The notes under the pieces were generated by a model that saw only the letters and a list, made by a program, of their open reading frames with translations, was not told the DNA's origin and did not search any database. Both the position numbers and the translations under genes were made by a program. This document shows, one piece after another, positions 1 through 11,344 of a stretch of DNA of 64,000 nucleotides. Numbering within the stretch: position 1 is the first letter of the stretch; every line of letters begins with the position of its first letter. The DNA is from Streptomyces sp. R28 (GTDB taxonomy: Bacteria > Actinomycetota > Actinomycetes > Streptomycetales > Streptomycetaceae): assembly GCF_041052385.1 (NCBI RefSeq), contig NZ_CP163439.1, positions 3,275,001-3,339,000 on the forward strand. The letters run 5' to 3'.

Positions 1-597
1 CACCGCACAGGACCGAGCCTGCGGATGCCGCTCATCGAGGCCTATCTCGATCCGGGGCCCATTGCTCGGGTACAGGGTGACGATCGCATGCGTGCGGTCG
101 AACGCCGGCGTCTGGTCATAGATGTACACAAAGACCAGTAGCCGCTTGATCTCCTCCCGATGATCAAGGTTGACGTACATCGTCTCCCCGGACGCGGACC
201 CGAACCGGTCGTCCCCGCTGAGCTTCACGTACGGCGGCGCGTTGACGTCCCCGAGGAAACCGCCCAGCGGCTGGACGACCCCCTTGGTCCCGTCGGCCAG
301 CTCGTACAGACACCCGAGGTCGAGGTCCACGTTGACCATGCTCTGACTGTGCCCGAGCACCTCCGGCGGCCTGAGCGCCTTCAAGGGATGCCGCCACAGG
401 CTCTCCCGCTGCGAGCCTCCGATGTCCGACGTCCGCATACGCCAGGCCAGGTTGACCCGGAGATGACCGGTCGCCGCACCCTGCTTGGTGAGCGAGACCC
501 GGTCGTGCCGCTTGGTCAGCTCGATCGAGTTCGACGACGCGCTGCCCGAGTCGAACTCGGTCGCCCGGCCACGCCAGAGTCCGTCCAAGAAGCCCAT
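1..597 (-). CDS. TerD-family (tellurium resistance) protein, 3' end outside window
   Basis: The gene reads leftwards from an ATG at 597 and is still open at base 1 (199 codons visible). The start MGFLDGLWRGRATEFDSGSA and the later stretches VNVDLDLGCLYELADG and VKLSGDDRFGSASGE are typical of the TerD/TerA family of Ca2+-binding stress proteins, here the variant with an extra N-terminal lead. TerD proteins are cytoplasmic and associated with tellurite and general stress tolerance. It lies upstream of, and on the same strand as, a TerC-like gene and two TerD paralogues, so a stress role fits. The start is chosen because the family begins with MGF and no better start precedes it. The C-terminus cannot be assessed. 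Confidence 0.85.
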   Translation of the reverse strand, partial: MGFLDGLWRGRATEFDSGSASSNSIELTKRHDRVSLTKQGAATGHLRVNLAWRMRTSDIGGSQRESLWRHPLKALRPPEVLGHSQSMVNVDLDLGCLYELADGTKGVVQPLGGFLGDVNAPPYVKLSGDDRFGSASGETMYVNLDHREEIKRLLVFVYIYDQTPAFDRTHAIVTLYPSNGPRIEIGLDERHPQARSCAV

Positions 598-721
598 TCC
601 GCCCCCACGTCCCACGAGAGAACCGCGTTCACCACGAATGATCTGCATGCACTCGGAAAAACCGGCGGGGCGGCCGGACGCCCGGCCGCCCCGCTCAGAG
701 CGTTCCTCACCCGCAGGTGTG

Positions 722-1870
722 TCACACCCCGGACGAGACCTCAGTCTTCTCGTCCGAGGTCGCCGCTTTTCCCTCCGCTGCCGCCAGCGCACGGTTGCGG
801 CGAACCGAGGACCAGAAGGACCAGGCGATCAGGATCACGCCGATCGAGCCGGTGATGAGCTCGGGGATCTGGTACTGGATGGTGACCATGAGGATCACGG
901 CGAGCGCGCCGATCGCGTAGTGCGCGCCGTGCTCCAGGTAGACGTAGTCGTCGAGGGTGCCCTGACGCACGAGGTAGACGGTCAGCGAACGGACGTACAT
1001 CGCGCCGATACCGAGGCCCAGCGCCATCAGGACGATGTCGTTGGTGATGGCGAAGGCGCCGATCACGCCGTCGAAGGAGAAGGAGGCGTCCAGGACCTCG
1101 AGGTAGAGGAACATGAAGAACGCGGCCTTGCCGGCCATGGCGACCGCGGTGCGGGGCTTGCCGGTGCGCTCGGCCTCTTCCTCGGCCTCGTGCTCGCGCT
1201 CCTCCTCCTCTTCGAGCTTGTCCTCGAAGTAGCCGGAGAGACCCCCCACGATCATGTACGTGATCAGGCCCGCGATACCGGAGAGCAGAACCGTCTCCGC
1301 CTTGTCGACGTGCGCACCGCCGTGCTGGTGGGCGTTGGCCGCGAAGGTCAGCGCCGAGATCAGCAGAACGACCAGCGCGATACAGACCGACAGCATGTCG
1401 ACCTTGCCGAGCTTGGCCAGCGGGCGCTCCAGCCAGTTGAGCCACTTGATGTCCCGGTCCTCGAAGATGAAGTCCAGGAAGATCATCAGCAGGAACATGC
1501 CACCGAAGGCGGCGATCGCCGGGTGGGCGTCGGTCACCAGCTGCTGGTACATGTCCTTGTCGTTGAGCGCGAGGTCGACCGCCTCGATCGGCCCCAGCTG
1601 CGCGCTGATCGCGACGATCACGACGGGGAAGACCAGCCGCATGCCGAAGACGGCGATCAGGATGCCGATGGTGAGGAAGATCTTCTGCCAGAAGGCATTC
1701 ATCTTCTTCAGGATTCCGGCGTTGACCACCGCGTTGTCGAACGACAGCGAGATCTCGAGGACGGAGAGGATCGCCACGATACCGAGTGCGGTCCACCCCC
1801 CGAAGAGGACCGCTGCAACCAGGCCGAGCGCGGTGACCGCGAACGACCAGCCGAAGGTTTTCAGAACCAC
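722..1870 (-). CDS. DUF475 / TerC-like integral membrane protein
   Basis: The 382-residue protein starts at a GTG (VVLKTFGWSF) and has about eight hydrophobic segments. The early segment contains LEISLSFDNAVVNA; the acidic SFDNAVV pattern is the hallmark of TerC-like membrane proteins and is proposed to bind metal ions. A highly acidic cytoplasmic stretch rich in Glu (about residues 223-243) separates two membrane blocks, and a second acidic motif (ASFSFDGVIGAF) follows. The protein probably acts in the membrane, perhaps as a metal exporter working with TerD-type proteins encoded on both sides. The ribosome site is weak. The family is certain; the substrate is not known. Confidence 0.88.
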   Translation of the reverse strand: MVLKTFGWSFAVTALGLVAAVLFGGWTALGIVAILSVLEISLSFDNAVVNAGILKKMNAFWQKIFLTIGILIAVFGMRLVFPVVIVAISAQLGPIEAVDLALNDKDMYQQLVTDAHPAIAAFGGMFLLMIFLDFIFEDRDIKWLNWLERPLAKLGKVDMLSVCIALVVLLISALTFAANAHQHGGAHVDKAETVLLSGIAGLITYMIVGGLSGYFEDKLEEEEEREHEAEEEAERTGKPRTAVAMAGKAAFFMFLYLEVLDASFSFDGVIGAFAITNDIVLMALGLGIGAMYVRSLTVYLVRQGTLDDYVYLEHGAHYAIGALAVILMVTIQYQIPELITGSIGVILIAWSFWSSVRRNRALAAAEGKAATSDEKTEVSSGV

Positions 1871-1945
1871 TGGCTACCCAATCCTGTGTGTACGGGGCTC
1901 CCGAGCGCCGCACTCGGCTTTACGAACTTTTGAACCCGAAGTCTA

Positions 1946-1979
1946 GTCGGCCCCACTCCCCGTCCCACGGGGGCCCGAC
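1946..1979 (-). terminator. Imperfect hairpin between TerD gene and DUF475 gene
   Basis: GTCGGCCCC at 1946 pairs with GGGGCCCGAC ending at 1979, with one bulged base. It follows the stop of the TerD gene ending at 1996 and is read leftwards, so it probably separates that gene from the DUF475 gene. Confidence 0.55.
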
Positions 1980-1995
1980 TTTTGCTCATATCGCG

Positions 1996-2571
1996 TTATG
2001 AGACGCTGACCCCGAAGTCCAGCGCGATGCCGCGCAGGCCCGACGCGTACCCCTGTCCCACCGCCCGGAACTTCCACTCTCCCTGGTGGCGGTACACCTC
2101 GCCAAAGATCATGGCGGTCTCGGTGGAGGCGTCCTCGCTCAGGTCGTAGCGGGCGAGTTCCTGGCCGTCGGCCTGGTTCACGACACGGATGAAGGCGTTG
2201 CTGACCTGGCCGAAAGTCTGGCCTCGCTCATCGGCCATGTGGATGGAGACCGGGAAGACGATCTTGTCGCACTGGGCCGGCACCTTGAAGAGGTCGACCA
2301 GCAGCGACTCGTCGTCGCCGTCCCCCTCGCCGGTGAGGTTGTCCCCGGTGTGCTCCACCGAGCCGTCCGGACTCTTGAGCTGGTTGTAGAAGACGAACCA
2401 CTCATCGCCCATGACCCGTCCGCCGGTGCACATCAGGGCGCTGGCGTCGAGGTCGAAGGGGGCTCCGGTGGTGGAGCGCGCGTCCCAGCCGAGCCCGATC
2501 ATCACCTGAGTGAGGTTCGGTGCGGCCTTGGACAGGGAGACATTTCCTCCCTTGGCGAGCGTGACGCCCAT
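1996..2571 (-). CDS. TerD-family stress protein (first tandem copy)
   Basis: The 191-residue protein begins [20 protein letters not shown] and follows the full TerD pattern: [19 protein letters not shown], an acidic [17 protein letters not shown] loop and a C-terminal [20 protein letters not shown] block. The acidic loops bind Ca2+ in characterised TerD proteins. The ATG at 2571 has a GGGAGG ribosome site eight bases upstream, which favours it over an in-frame ATG 57 bases further out. It lies downstream of a close paralogue on the same strand, 122 bases away, so the pair arose by tandem duplication. Both are expected to be cytoplasmic. Confidence 0.92.
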   Translation of the reverse strand: MGVTLAKGGNVSLSKAAPNLTQVMIGLGWDARSTTGAPFDLDASALMCTGGRVMGDEWFVFYNQLKSPDGSVEHTGDNLTGEGDGDDESLLVDLFKVPAQCDKIVFPVSIHMADERGQTFGQVSNAFIRVVNQADGQELARYDLSEDASTETAMIFGEVYRHQGEWKFRAVGQGYASGLRGIALDFGVSVS

Positions 2572-2692
2572 GTTGCTGGTCCTCCCCGCGTGATGCTTTT
2601 TGGTTGTCCTGCGCATCCGGCGCCGCACCCAAACGGTACGGCGCCGGACTCAGCCAGTGGTGTCCTGAACGGTCACCTCTCGGATGGCGACC

Positions 2693-3268
2693 TCAGACGT
2701 TCACACCGAAGTCCTGCGCGATGCCGCGCAGGCCCGAGGCGTAGCCCTGGCCGATGGCGCGGAACTTCCACTCCGCGCCGTGCCGGTACAGCTCGCCGAA
2801 GACCATCGCGGTCTCGGTGGACGCGTCCTCGCTGAGGTCGTAGCGCGCGATCTCGGCGCCGCCGGCCTGGTTGACGACGCGGATGAACGCGTTGCGCACC
2901 TGGCCGAAGGACTGCTGGCGGTTCTCGGCGTCGTAGATCGAGACCGGGAAGACGATCTTCTCGACGTCGGCCGGGACGCCCGCGAGGTTGATCTTGATCT
3001 GCTCGTCGTCGCCCTCGCCCTCACCGGTGATGTTGTCGCCGGTGTGCTCGACCGAGCCGTCGGCGCTCTTCAGGTTGTTGAAGAAGACGAAGTTGGCGTC
3101 ACTGGCGACCTTGCCCGCGTTGTTCAGCAGCAGCGCGCTGGCGTCGAGGTCGAAGTCGGTGCCGGTCGTGGTGCGGACGTCCCACCCCAGACCGACGATG
3201 ACCGCAGTGAGGCCCGGGGCCTCCTTGCTCAGTGATACGTTGCCGCCCTTGCTGAGGCTGACTCCCAC
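2693..3268 (-). CDS. TerD-family stress protein (second tandem copy)
   Basis: The 191-residue paralogue of the neighbouring TerD gene starts at a GTG ([20 protein letters not shown]) with GGAGG directly upstream. It keeps every TerD block: [37 protein letters not shown] and [16 protein letters not shown]. The family is implicated in tellurite, oxidative and cell-envelope stress and in sporulating actinomycetes is often present in many copies. The tandem arrangement and equal length indicate duplication. The upstream 130 bases contain a GGCGGGG/CCCCGCC inverted repeat at about 3292-3307 that may form part of its leader. Confidence 0.93.
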   Translation of the reverse strand: MGVSLSKGGNVSLSKEAPGLTAVIVGLGWDVRTTTGTDFDLDASALLLNNAGKVASDANFVFFNNLKSADGSVEHTGDNITGEGEGDDEQIKINLAGVPADVEKIVFPVSIYDAENRQQSFGQVRNAFIRVVNQAGGAEIARYDLSEDASTETAMVFGELYRHGAEWKFRAIGQGYASGLRGIAQDFGVNV

Positions 3269-3397
3269 GAGTCCTCCATTGGTGTCCAGGGGCGGGGAGC
3301 CCCGCCATGCGTTTGATATCGGATCAACGAGTCGATCCTAGTAACGGGTTCCCGTACCCCGCAGGCCTTGATACCGAAGAATCACAGGGTGTCGGGA

Positions 3398-3856
3398 TCA
3401 GAGGGTGTCGAGTGCCTTGACGTACTCGCTGAGGTCGCGGGCGTCCGGCAGCGCGTTGACGACCGTCCAGCGCACGACGCCCTCCTTGTCGATGACGAAG
3501 GTGCCGCGCACCGCGCAGCCCTTGTCCTCGGCGAAGACGCCGTAGGCGCGGCTGACCTCGCCGTGCGGCCAGAAGTCGCTGAGCAGCGGGTACTCCAGGC
3601 CCTCCTGCTCGGCGAAGACGCGCAGGGTGTGGATGGAGTCGTTGGAGACGGCCAGCACCTGGGTGTCGCGGTCGGAGAACTGCGGCAGGTTGTCGCGCAC
3701 CTCGCACAGCTCGCCGGTGCACACGCCGGTGAAGGCGAAGGGGTAGAAGAGCAGGACGACGTTCTTGGAACCGCGGAAGTCGGAGAGCTTCACGGCGGCG
3801 CCGTGGTTGTCCTTGAGCTCGAAGTCGGGGGCCTTGTCGCCGACCTGGATCGCCAT
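3398..3856 (-). CDS. AhpE-type peroxiredoxin
   Basis: The 152-residue protein ([20 protein letters not shown]) is a thioredoxin-fold peroxidase that reduces hydrogen peroxide and organic peroxides in the cytoplasm. The active-site signature [12 protein letters not shown] places the peroxidatic cysteine at residue 46; a second cysteine at 51 is present, and the conserved Arg lies further on in VVRWTVV. The ATG at 3856 is preceded by AAGGGAC and matches the family start; the open frame extends upstream through the terminator and is not coding there. Its position beside TerD and aceE genes matches the conserved Streptomyces order. The AhpE subgroup assignment rests on length and motif. Confidence 0.93.
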   Translation of the reverse strand: MAIQVGDKAPDFELKDNHGAAVKLSDFRGSKNVVLLFYPFAFTGVCTGELCEVRDNLPQFSDRDTQVLAVSNDSIHTLRVFAEQEGLEYPLLSDFWPHGEVSRAYGVFAEDKGCAVRGTFVIDKEGVVRWTVVNALPDARDLSEYVKALDTL

Positions 3857-3933
3857 CGTCGTGATGTCCCTTCGGTGGGGCTGTTCGGGTGGAACCCACC
3901 CTATGCAGCTACCACCGAGGCCCGTGCAGGAGG

Positions 3934-3961
3934 CCGGGCCGGGCTTTTCAGCCCGGCCCGG
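3934..3961 (-). terminator. Strong hairpin after the DUF3052 gene
   Basis: An 11-bp perfect stem (CCGGGCCGGGC at 3934-3944 and its complement at 3951-3961) encloses the loop TTTTCA. It lies 14 bases beyond the DUF3052 stop codon and upstream of the peroxiredoxin start, both read leftwards, so it should end the DUF3052 transcript. Confidence 0.85.
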
Positions 3962-3975
3962 CACCACCACCGGTT

Positions 3976-4410
3976 CTACTTCTTGGTCTTCGCGGCCTTG
4001 GGCGTCACCAGCCGGCTGCCGCTCCAGTCCTTGCCGACGCTGACGCTCTTGGACGCCGACAGCCCCGCCGTGGTCGCGGCTTCAGAGATGTCGCTGGGCT
4101 CAACGTAGCCGTCACGGCCGGTCTTCGGCGTCAGCAGCAGGATCGCGCCGCCCTCTTCGATGTACGTGGTGGCATCCACCAGCGCATCCGTCAGGTCGCC
4201 GTCCTCGTCGCGGAACCACAGCACCGCGGCATCGGCAACGTCGTCGTAGTCCTCGTCCACGAGCTCTGTGCCGGTGACTGACTCAATGGCCTCGCGGAGT
4301 TCCTGGTCTACGTCGTCGTCGTAGCCGATCTCCTGGACCACCTGCTCGGGCTGGAACCCCAGCCTCTCGGCAAGGGTCCGCTCCTCCGCGTGGTCCGCGG
4401 TCGCGCTCAC
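3976..4410 (-). CDS. DUF3052 family protein
   Basis: The 144-residue acidic protein is a conserved actinobacterial protein of unknown function. Its blocks [36 protein letters not shown] and [17 protein letters not shown] match the DUF3052 family. I chose the GTG at 4410 ([12 protein letters not shown]) because AGGAGG lies six bases upstream and the family begins there; an ATG 18 bases upstream lacks a ribosome site. The C-terminus is short and lysine-rich. It is divergent from aceE, an arrangement conserved in Streptomyces, which hints at linked regulation but does not prove it. Confidence 0.92.
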   Translation of the reverse strand: MSATADHAEERTLAERLGFQPEQVVQEIGYDDDVDQELREAIESVTGTELVDEDYDDVADAAVLWFRDEDGDLTDALVDATTYIEEGGAILLLTPKTGRDGYVEPSDISEAATTAGLSASKSVSVGKDWSGSRLVTPKAAKTKK

Positions 4411-4762
4411 GGGTTGCCTCCTGATCATGTCTTGGGAAATAACTCAGCCACGCGCGTGCGCGAAGCATTGGCCGTAGTCCACACGGGCGGGACGGATCGC
4501 GCAAGTACCCGGCCGTTCAGACCGCCGAAACGGTGACGATCGTGAACGTGTCACCGCAACTCCAGGCACACCATCATCGTCCCAAGGTGACGTACCGCAC
4601 GCCAATCCGCCCCTTTGGGCGTTTGGGAACCATCGACGGGTACTCCACCGTTACCAGGACCCGGTTACCTCGCAGTAGAGATGACGTTTGGCGCCCCGAG
4701 GTACACGATGGGGAGCGGTGCAGACACCCAGAAACACGGCCCTCTGACAGGTAAGGAACAGC
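4411..4762. promoter_or_regulatory. Divergent intergenic region, DUF3052 / aceE
   Basis: About 350 bases without a gene separate two divergent start codons and must hold both promoters. A 7-bp perfect inverted repeat, CGGTGAC at 4531-4537 and GTCACCG at 4550-4556, lies near the DUF3052 side. Closer to aceE are repeated GTTACC elements near 4647-4670. I could not assign a confident -35/-10 pair. Confidence 0.5.
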
Positions 4763-7510
<2,748 letters not shown>

Positions 7511-7531
7511 CGTCGCCGGCGTCAACAGCTC

Positions 7532-7579
7532 GAAGGGGTGGTGTGCCCGTGGGTGATCTGCGGACTACACCACCCCTTC
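7532..7579 (+). terminator. Long inverted repeat after aceE
   Basis: A 13-bp perfect inverted repeat (GAAGGGGTGGTGT at 7532-7544 and its complement at 7567-7579) follows the aceE stop by 21 bases. The 22-base loop is long but the stem is strong. It lies just before the potassium-channel start and probably limits read-through. Confidence 0.65.
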
Positions 7580-7599
7580 ACATTTCTTACGATGCGGAC

Positions 7600-8340
7600 A
7601 TGAAGCAACCGCTCGCCCAAGTCCGTTGGGAACGGTGTACCCAGCGGCCCCTGTTCGCTCTGGCCCTGGCGTTCGCCGTGGCCTATGCCGTGCCGATCGT
7701 CGAGCCGGACGCGAGCCGTGCGGTGGCGTCCGCGTGCCTCGCGGTGGAGTGGGTGGTGTGGGGCGCGTTCGCGCTGGACTACGTCATACGGCTCGCTCTC
7801 GCCGAGCAGCGGATGCAGTTCGTACGGAGCCACTGGATGGATCTCTGCGCGGCCGTGCTGCCGCTGGTCCAACCGCTGCGGCTGCTGCGGCTCGTGGCCA
7901 CCCTGCTGCTCGTCGGGCAACGAGCCCGGATGGCCTCGCAGGTGCGGCTCACGACCTATGTCGCCGGGTCGGTGGTCGGGCTGTTGATGTTCGGGTCACT
8001 GGCCGTGCTGTCGGTGGAGCGGGACTCACCGGACGGGAACATCAAGACGCTGGGTGACGCGGTGTGGTGGTCCTTTACGACCATGACGACCGTGGGGTAC
8101 GGGGATCATGCGCCGACCACCGGGGTGGGGCGGATGCTCGCGGTGGGGCTGATGCTGTCCGGGATCGCCCTGTTGGGTGTGGTGACCGCGAACATCGCCG
8201 CTTGGTTCATCGCTCGCTTCGAGATGGACGACGTGGAGGAGCGGCGGCAGACCGAGGCGATACGGGTACTCACTGAGGAAGTCCGGGCCTTGCGAGCCGA
8301 GGTCGCCGCGCTGTCGGGGGACAGGGTGGGGGACAAGTGA
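7600..8340 (+). CDS. Two-pore-helix voltage-gated-like potassium channel
   Basis: The 246-residue membrane protein has several N-terminal hydrophobic segments including an Arg-rich segment (QPLRLLRLVATLLLVGQRAR) that resembles a voltage-sensor S4 helix. The pore loop WWSFTTMTTVGYGDHAPTT carries the canonical TVGYGD K+ selectivity filter, followed by a final membrane helix. The C-terminus (about residues 205-246) is a charged coiled coil (VEERRQTEAIRVLTEEVRAL) likely to help tetramer assembly. The ATG at 7600 starts just ahead of the first membrane segment; the frame is open far upstream inside aceE but that part is not coding. Function as a K+ channel is a family-based call. Confidence 0.9.
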   Translation: MKQPLAQVRWERCTQRPLFALALAFAVAYAVPIVEPDASRAVASACLAVEWVVWGAFALDYVIRLALAEQRMQFVRSHWMDLCAAVLPLVQPLRLLRLVATLLLVGQRARMASQVRLTTYVAGSVVGLLMFGSLAVLSVERDSPDGNIKTLGDAVWWSFTTMTTVGYGDHAPTTGVGRMLAVGLMLSGIALLGVVTANIAAWFIARFEMDDVEERRQTEAIRVLTEEVRALRAEVAALSGDRVGDK

Positions 8341-8341
8341 G

Positions 8342-8647
8342 TCAGAACAGACCGTTGCCCGGTGTCGCCGTCCCCGCCAGCCAGATGACGGCCATCAGCG
8401 TGTCTATCGCGCCCAGCACCACGGCCACCAGCGCGGGGAGCGGGCGGGCTCCTGACCAGGTGCGGTTCATGGCCAGCCAGCCGCAGGCGATCGCCACCGG
8501 GCCGAGGATGATGCCCAGTACGAAGAAACCGGCGATCGCGCAGATGGCTCCGATGATCCCCAGCGTCGCGCGATCCGGCCCGGTCCGTGACCACGTCCGG
8601 CCACGTGAGCGGGGGTACCCGCGCGTTCGGTGTCCGAAGCCCGCCAT
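8342..8647 (-). CDS. Small hydrophobic DUF4190-like membrane protein
   Basis: The 101-residue protein has a basic N-terminus (MAGFGHRTRGYPRSRGRTWS) followed by two long hydrophobic helices (LGIIGAICAIAGFFVLGIILG and PALVAVVLGAIDTLMAVIWL). The first helix and the following GPVAIACGWLA resemble DUF4190-type membrane modules. The ATG at 8647 is preceded by CTGGGAGTTG. Its stop codon lies one base from the stop of the convergent channel gene. The function is unknown; the layout suggests an inner-membrane protein with a basic cytoplasmic tail. Confidence 0.8.
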   Translation of the reverse strand: MAGFGHRTRGYPRSRGRTWSRTGPDRATLGIIGAICAIAGFFVLGIILGPVAIACGWLAMNRTWSGARPLPALVAVVLGAIDTLMAVIWLAGTATPGNGLF

Positions 8648-8938
8648 CGTCAACTCAACTCCCAGAACCTTCCGGTCGGTTGGGTTCGCCGAGTCGAGTA
8701 CCCCGCGTGCGGGCGCTAATCCTCCGGTTGTTCCGGGCCGTCGGCGCGCTGTCCCCCTCCGGCAGCGCGCCGCCGCCCAGGCCGCCCTCCTCGTCGTACC
8801 AACGTGCCCGAGGAACATGCCGTACGGAGGGCTTGGCCCAATCTGACCTGCGGCGCATGCCGGGTGGGAGGGATCTTTAGCGAAGTCACCCTGATAGGGG
8901 AACTCCGACCGCGGATCCCTCCGTTCGCTTGCGGGGCG
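8648..8938. other. Intergenic, no gene seen
   Basis: This 291-base stretch lies between the stop of the MFS gene and the start of the small membrane protein gene, both read leftwards. It must carry the latter's promoter. No plausible gene, tRNA or clear terminator hairpin was found. Confidence 0.5.
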
Positions 8939-10558
8939 TCAGATGTGCGCCGCGCCCGCGCCCGCCTCCGCGTTCTCGCCGCGCTTGGTGAGGAAGGCGA
9001 CGAAGACCGCGACGACCGCCACGCCCGCGGCGACCAGGGACGCCAGGCTCATGCCCGAGATGAACGTGTCGTGCGCCACGTCCGTGATCTTCGCGGCGAT
9101 GGCGTTCGGCGTGCCCGGGGCCACCGGTGGCACGCCGACCTGGACCGCCTCGGAGGCCTGGGCCTCCTGGGCCGCGGTGAGCGGCGGCAGGCCCGCGGAG
9201 GTCCAGTTACCGGCGAGGTCGCTGTCGACCTTGGAGGCCATGACGGCGCCCAGGACGGCCGTACCCAGGCTGCCGCCGATCTGCATCGCGGCCTGCTGGA
9301 GACCGCCGGCGACGCCGGAGAGCTCCATGGGCGCGTTGCCGACGATGACCTCCGTGGCGCCGACCATGACCGGCGCGAGGCCGAGGCCGAGCAGGGCGAA
9401 CCAGAGGGACATGACGCCGCTGCCGGTGTCCGTCTGAAGCGTGGACATGCCGTACATGGCGAGGGCGGTGGCCGCCATGCCGCCGGCCAGCGGGATGCGC
9501 GGGCCCAGCTTGGTGATCATCGCGCCCGCGAGCGGGGAGCCGACGATCATCATGCCGGTGAGGGGCAGGAGGTGCAGCCCCGCGTCGATCGGGCTCATGC
9601 CGTGGACGTTCTGCAGGTAGAACGTCACGAAGAACAGGCCGCCCATGAAGGCGATGGCCATCAGGACCATCAGCACGACACCCGCGGAGAGCGGGACCGA
9701 GCGGAAGAGAGCCAGCGGGATCAGGGGCTCCTTGACCTTCGTCTCCCAGAAGGCGAAGAGCGCGAAGCCCAGCACCGACACGGCTATGAACGTCCACGTC
9801 TTGCCGTCGCCCCAGCCCCACTCCGGAGCCTTGATCAGGGCCCAGACCAGGCAGAACATCGCGGCCGACAGCAGGGCTATACCCAGGATGTCGAAGGAGC
9901 GCGGGGCGTTCTCGGCACGGTGGTCGAGCAGGATCACGACGCCGAGGACGACGGCGAGGATGCCGACCGGCACGTTGATGAAGAACACCGACTGCCAGTT
10001 GACGTGCTCGACGAGGACGCCGCCGAGGATCGGGCCGCCCGCGGTGGAGGCACCGATGACCATGCCCCAGATGCCGATGGCCATGTTGAGCTTCTCGGCC
10101 GGGAAGGTGGCCCGCAGCAGGCCGAGCGCGGCCGGCATCAGCAGCGCGCCGAACAGGCCCTGCAAGACGCGGAAGGTGACCACCGCGGCGATGCTGCTGG
10201 ACAGACCGATCGCACCGGAGGCGGCGGCGAAGCCGACCACGCCGATCAGGAAGGTCTGGCGGTGTCCGAAGCGGTCGCCGAGCTTGCCGGCGGTGATCAG
10301 GGCGACCGCGAGAGCGAGGAAGTAACCGTTGGTGATCCACTGGACCTGGGCGAAGGTGGCGCCGAGGTCCTTCTGGATGGCCGGGTTGGCGATGGCCACG
10401 ATGGTGCCGTCGAGGGCCACCATCATGACCCCCACTGCGACGGTGATGAGAGTGAACCAAGGGTGGCCCCGCAGCCCCTTGGCCGGCGTCGCGTCCGACG
10501 GAACCGCCGGCGCCTTGCCCTCCGACCCCGTCGTGTCGATGGTGGTCTGACTAGTCAT
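8939..10558 (-). CDS. MFS drug efflux transporter, DHA2 (14-TM) family
   Basis: The 539-residue protein has about 14 hydrophobic segments and is a proton-driven multidrug or antibiotic exporter by family. Motif A appears as GKLGDRFGHRQTFLIG, and the first helix carries the acidic VALDGTIVAIANPAIQ typical of the EmrB/QacA group; the central region GFALFAFWETKVKEPLIP is also typical. The ATG at 10558 (MTSQTTIDTTGSEG) is the first after the divergent promoter. A TetR gene is read away from it 66 bases upstream, so repression by that regulator and induction by the substrate is likely. The substrate is unknown. Confidence 0.92.
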   Translation of the reverse strand: MTSQTTIDTTGSEGKAPAVPSDATPAKGLRGHPWFTLITVAVGVMMVALDGTIVAIANPAIQKDLGATFAQVQWITNGYFLALAVALITAGKLGDRFGHRQTFLIGVVGFAAASGAIGLSSSIAAVVTFRVLQGLFGALLMPAALGLLRATFPAEKLNMAIGIWGMVIGASTAGGPILGGVLVEHVNWQSVFFINVPVGILAVVLGVVILLDHRAENAPRSFDILGIALLSAAMFCLVWALIKAPEWGWGDGKTWTFIAVSVLGFALFAFWETKVKEPLIPLALFRSVPLSAGVVLMVLMAIAFMGGLFFVTFYLQNVHGMSPIDAGLHLLPLTGMMIVGSPLAGAMITKLGPRIPLAGGMAATALAMYGMSTLQTDTGSGVMSLWFALLGLGLAPVMVGATEVIVGNAPMELSGVAGGLQQAAMQIGGSLGTAVLGAVMASKVDSDLAGNWTSAGLPPLTAAQEAQASEAVQVGVPPVAPGTPNAIAAKITDVAHDTFISGMSLASLVAAGVAVVAVFVAFLTKRGENAEAGAGAAHI

Positions 10559-10624
10559 GCGTTCGAGGCTAATGACAGCCTCTGACAATTGACAAACCAA
10601 TTCACAAGTCGGTAACTGACACCT
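10559..10624. promoter_or_regulatory. Divergent promoter/operator, MFS pump and TetR regulator
   Basis: Only 66 bases separate the two starts. They contain a local AT-rich core with the inverted repeat AATTG-N6-CAATT (about 10587-10602). On the plus strand TTGACA overlaps this repeat and is followed about 17 bases later by GTAACT, a plausible -35/-10 pair for the TetR gene. A TetR dimer bound here would cover both promoters. Confidence 0.65.
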
Positions 10625-11251
10625 ATGGAAACACTGCGCGAACGCAAGAAGCAGCGCACTCGGGAAGCACTGCTGCGTACCGCGTTGGAGCTGTTCACCA
10701 CCCAGGGGTACGAGGGGACCACCGTCGACGACGTCGCGGAGGCCGTCGATGTGTCGCAGCGCACGTTTTTCCGTTACTTCGCCGGCAAGGAGGAGGCGGC
10801 CCTCGCCCTGCAGGAGATGACGGTGGCGCACTTCCTGGAGGCGGTGCGCGAGCGCCCGCCGCACGAGGCCCCCATGGAGGCGCTGCGGCAGGCTGTGCTG
10901 GAGGGCTGGGACACGCTCCACGACGTGGTCGAGGCCGTCGCACCGGTCGAGCTGTATCTGCGCATGTACAAGGTGATCGAGTCGACGCCCGCCCTGCTCG
11001 CCACCCATCTGCGCCGCTCGGTGGAGGCCGAGGAGGCGATCGCGCGCATCCTCGCCGAGCGCGAGGGGGTCGACATGGACACCGATCCGCGGCCCCGGCT
11101 GGCGGTGGCCCTCTTCGGCGGGGTGATGCGGCTGACGGAGCGTCAGTGGAGCACGGGCGAGGACTTCAGCCTGGACGCCATGCGGGCGTTGACCGTCTCA
11201 TATCTCGAACAGGTGGGCCCGGCACTCAGCGAGAGCTGGCGAACACGCTGA
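10625..11251 (+). CDS. TetR-family transcriptional regulator
   Basis: The 208-residue protein has the TetR N-terminal HTH at about residues 8-55 (TREALLRTALELFTTQGYEG, then VDDVAEAVDVSQRTFFRYF) and an unrelated helical C-terminal ligand domain. It is divergent from the DHA2 efflux gene with overlapping promoters, the standard arrangement for a repressor of a drug pump. The start at 10625 is almost directly at the promoter, so the leader is very short. The ligand cannot be inferred. Confidence 0.93.
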   Translation: METLRERKKQRTREALLRTALELFTTQGYEGTTVDDVAEAVDVSQRTFFRYFAGKEEAALALQEMTVAHFLEAVRERPPHEAPMEALRQAVLEGWDTLHDVVEAVAPVELYLRMYKVIESTPALLATHLRRSVEAEEAIARILAEREGVDMDTDPRPRLAVALFGGVMRLTERQWSTGEDFSLDAMRALTVSYLEQVGPALSESWRTR

Positions 11252-11344
11252 GGTCATCGGCCTGTTAACACCGCCTTGACCGAAACGTGATACCAGTCAC
11301 TTGGTTAACGCGAGACCCTCTCGTTCTCCTAGTGTGTCCTCCCA

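Noticed and set aside
3898..3970. The structured stretch after the DUF3052 gene as a tRNA or small RNA
   Set aside because: It has one long hairpin and no cloverleaf or TTCGA-type loop; it is a terminator.
8804..10585. A 593-codon plus-strand open frame opposite the MFS gene
   Set aside because: Composition is Asp/His/Arg-rich without any domain; it is the complement of the transporter's hydrophobic codons.
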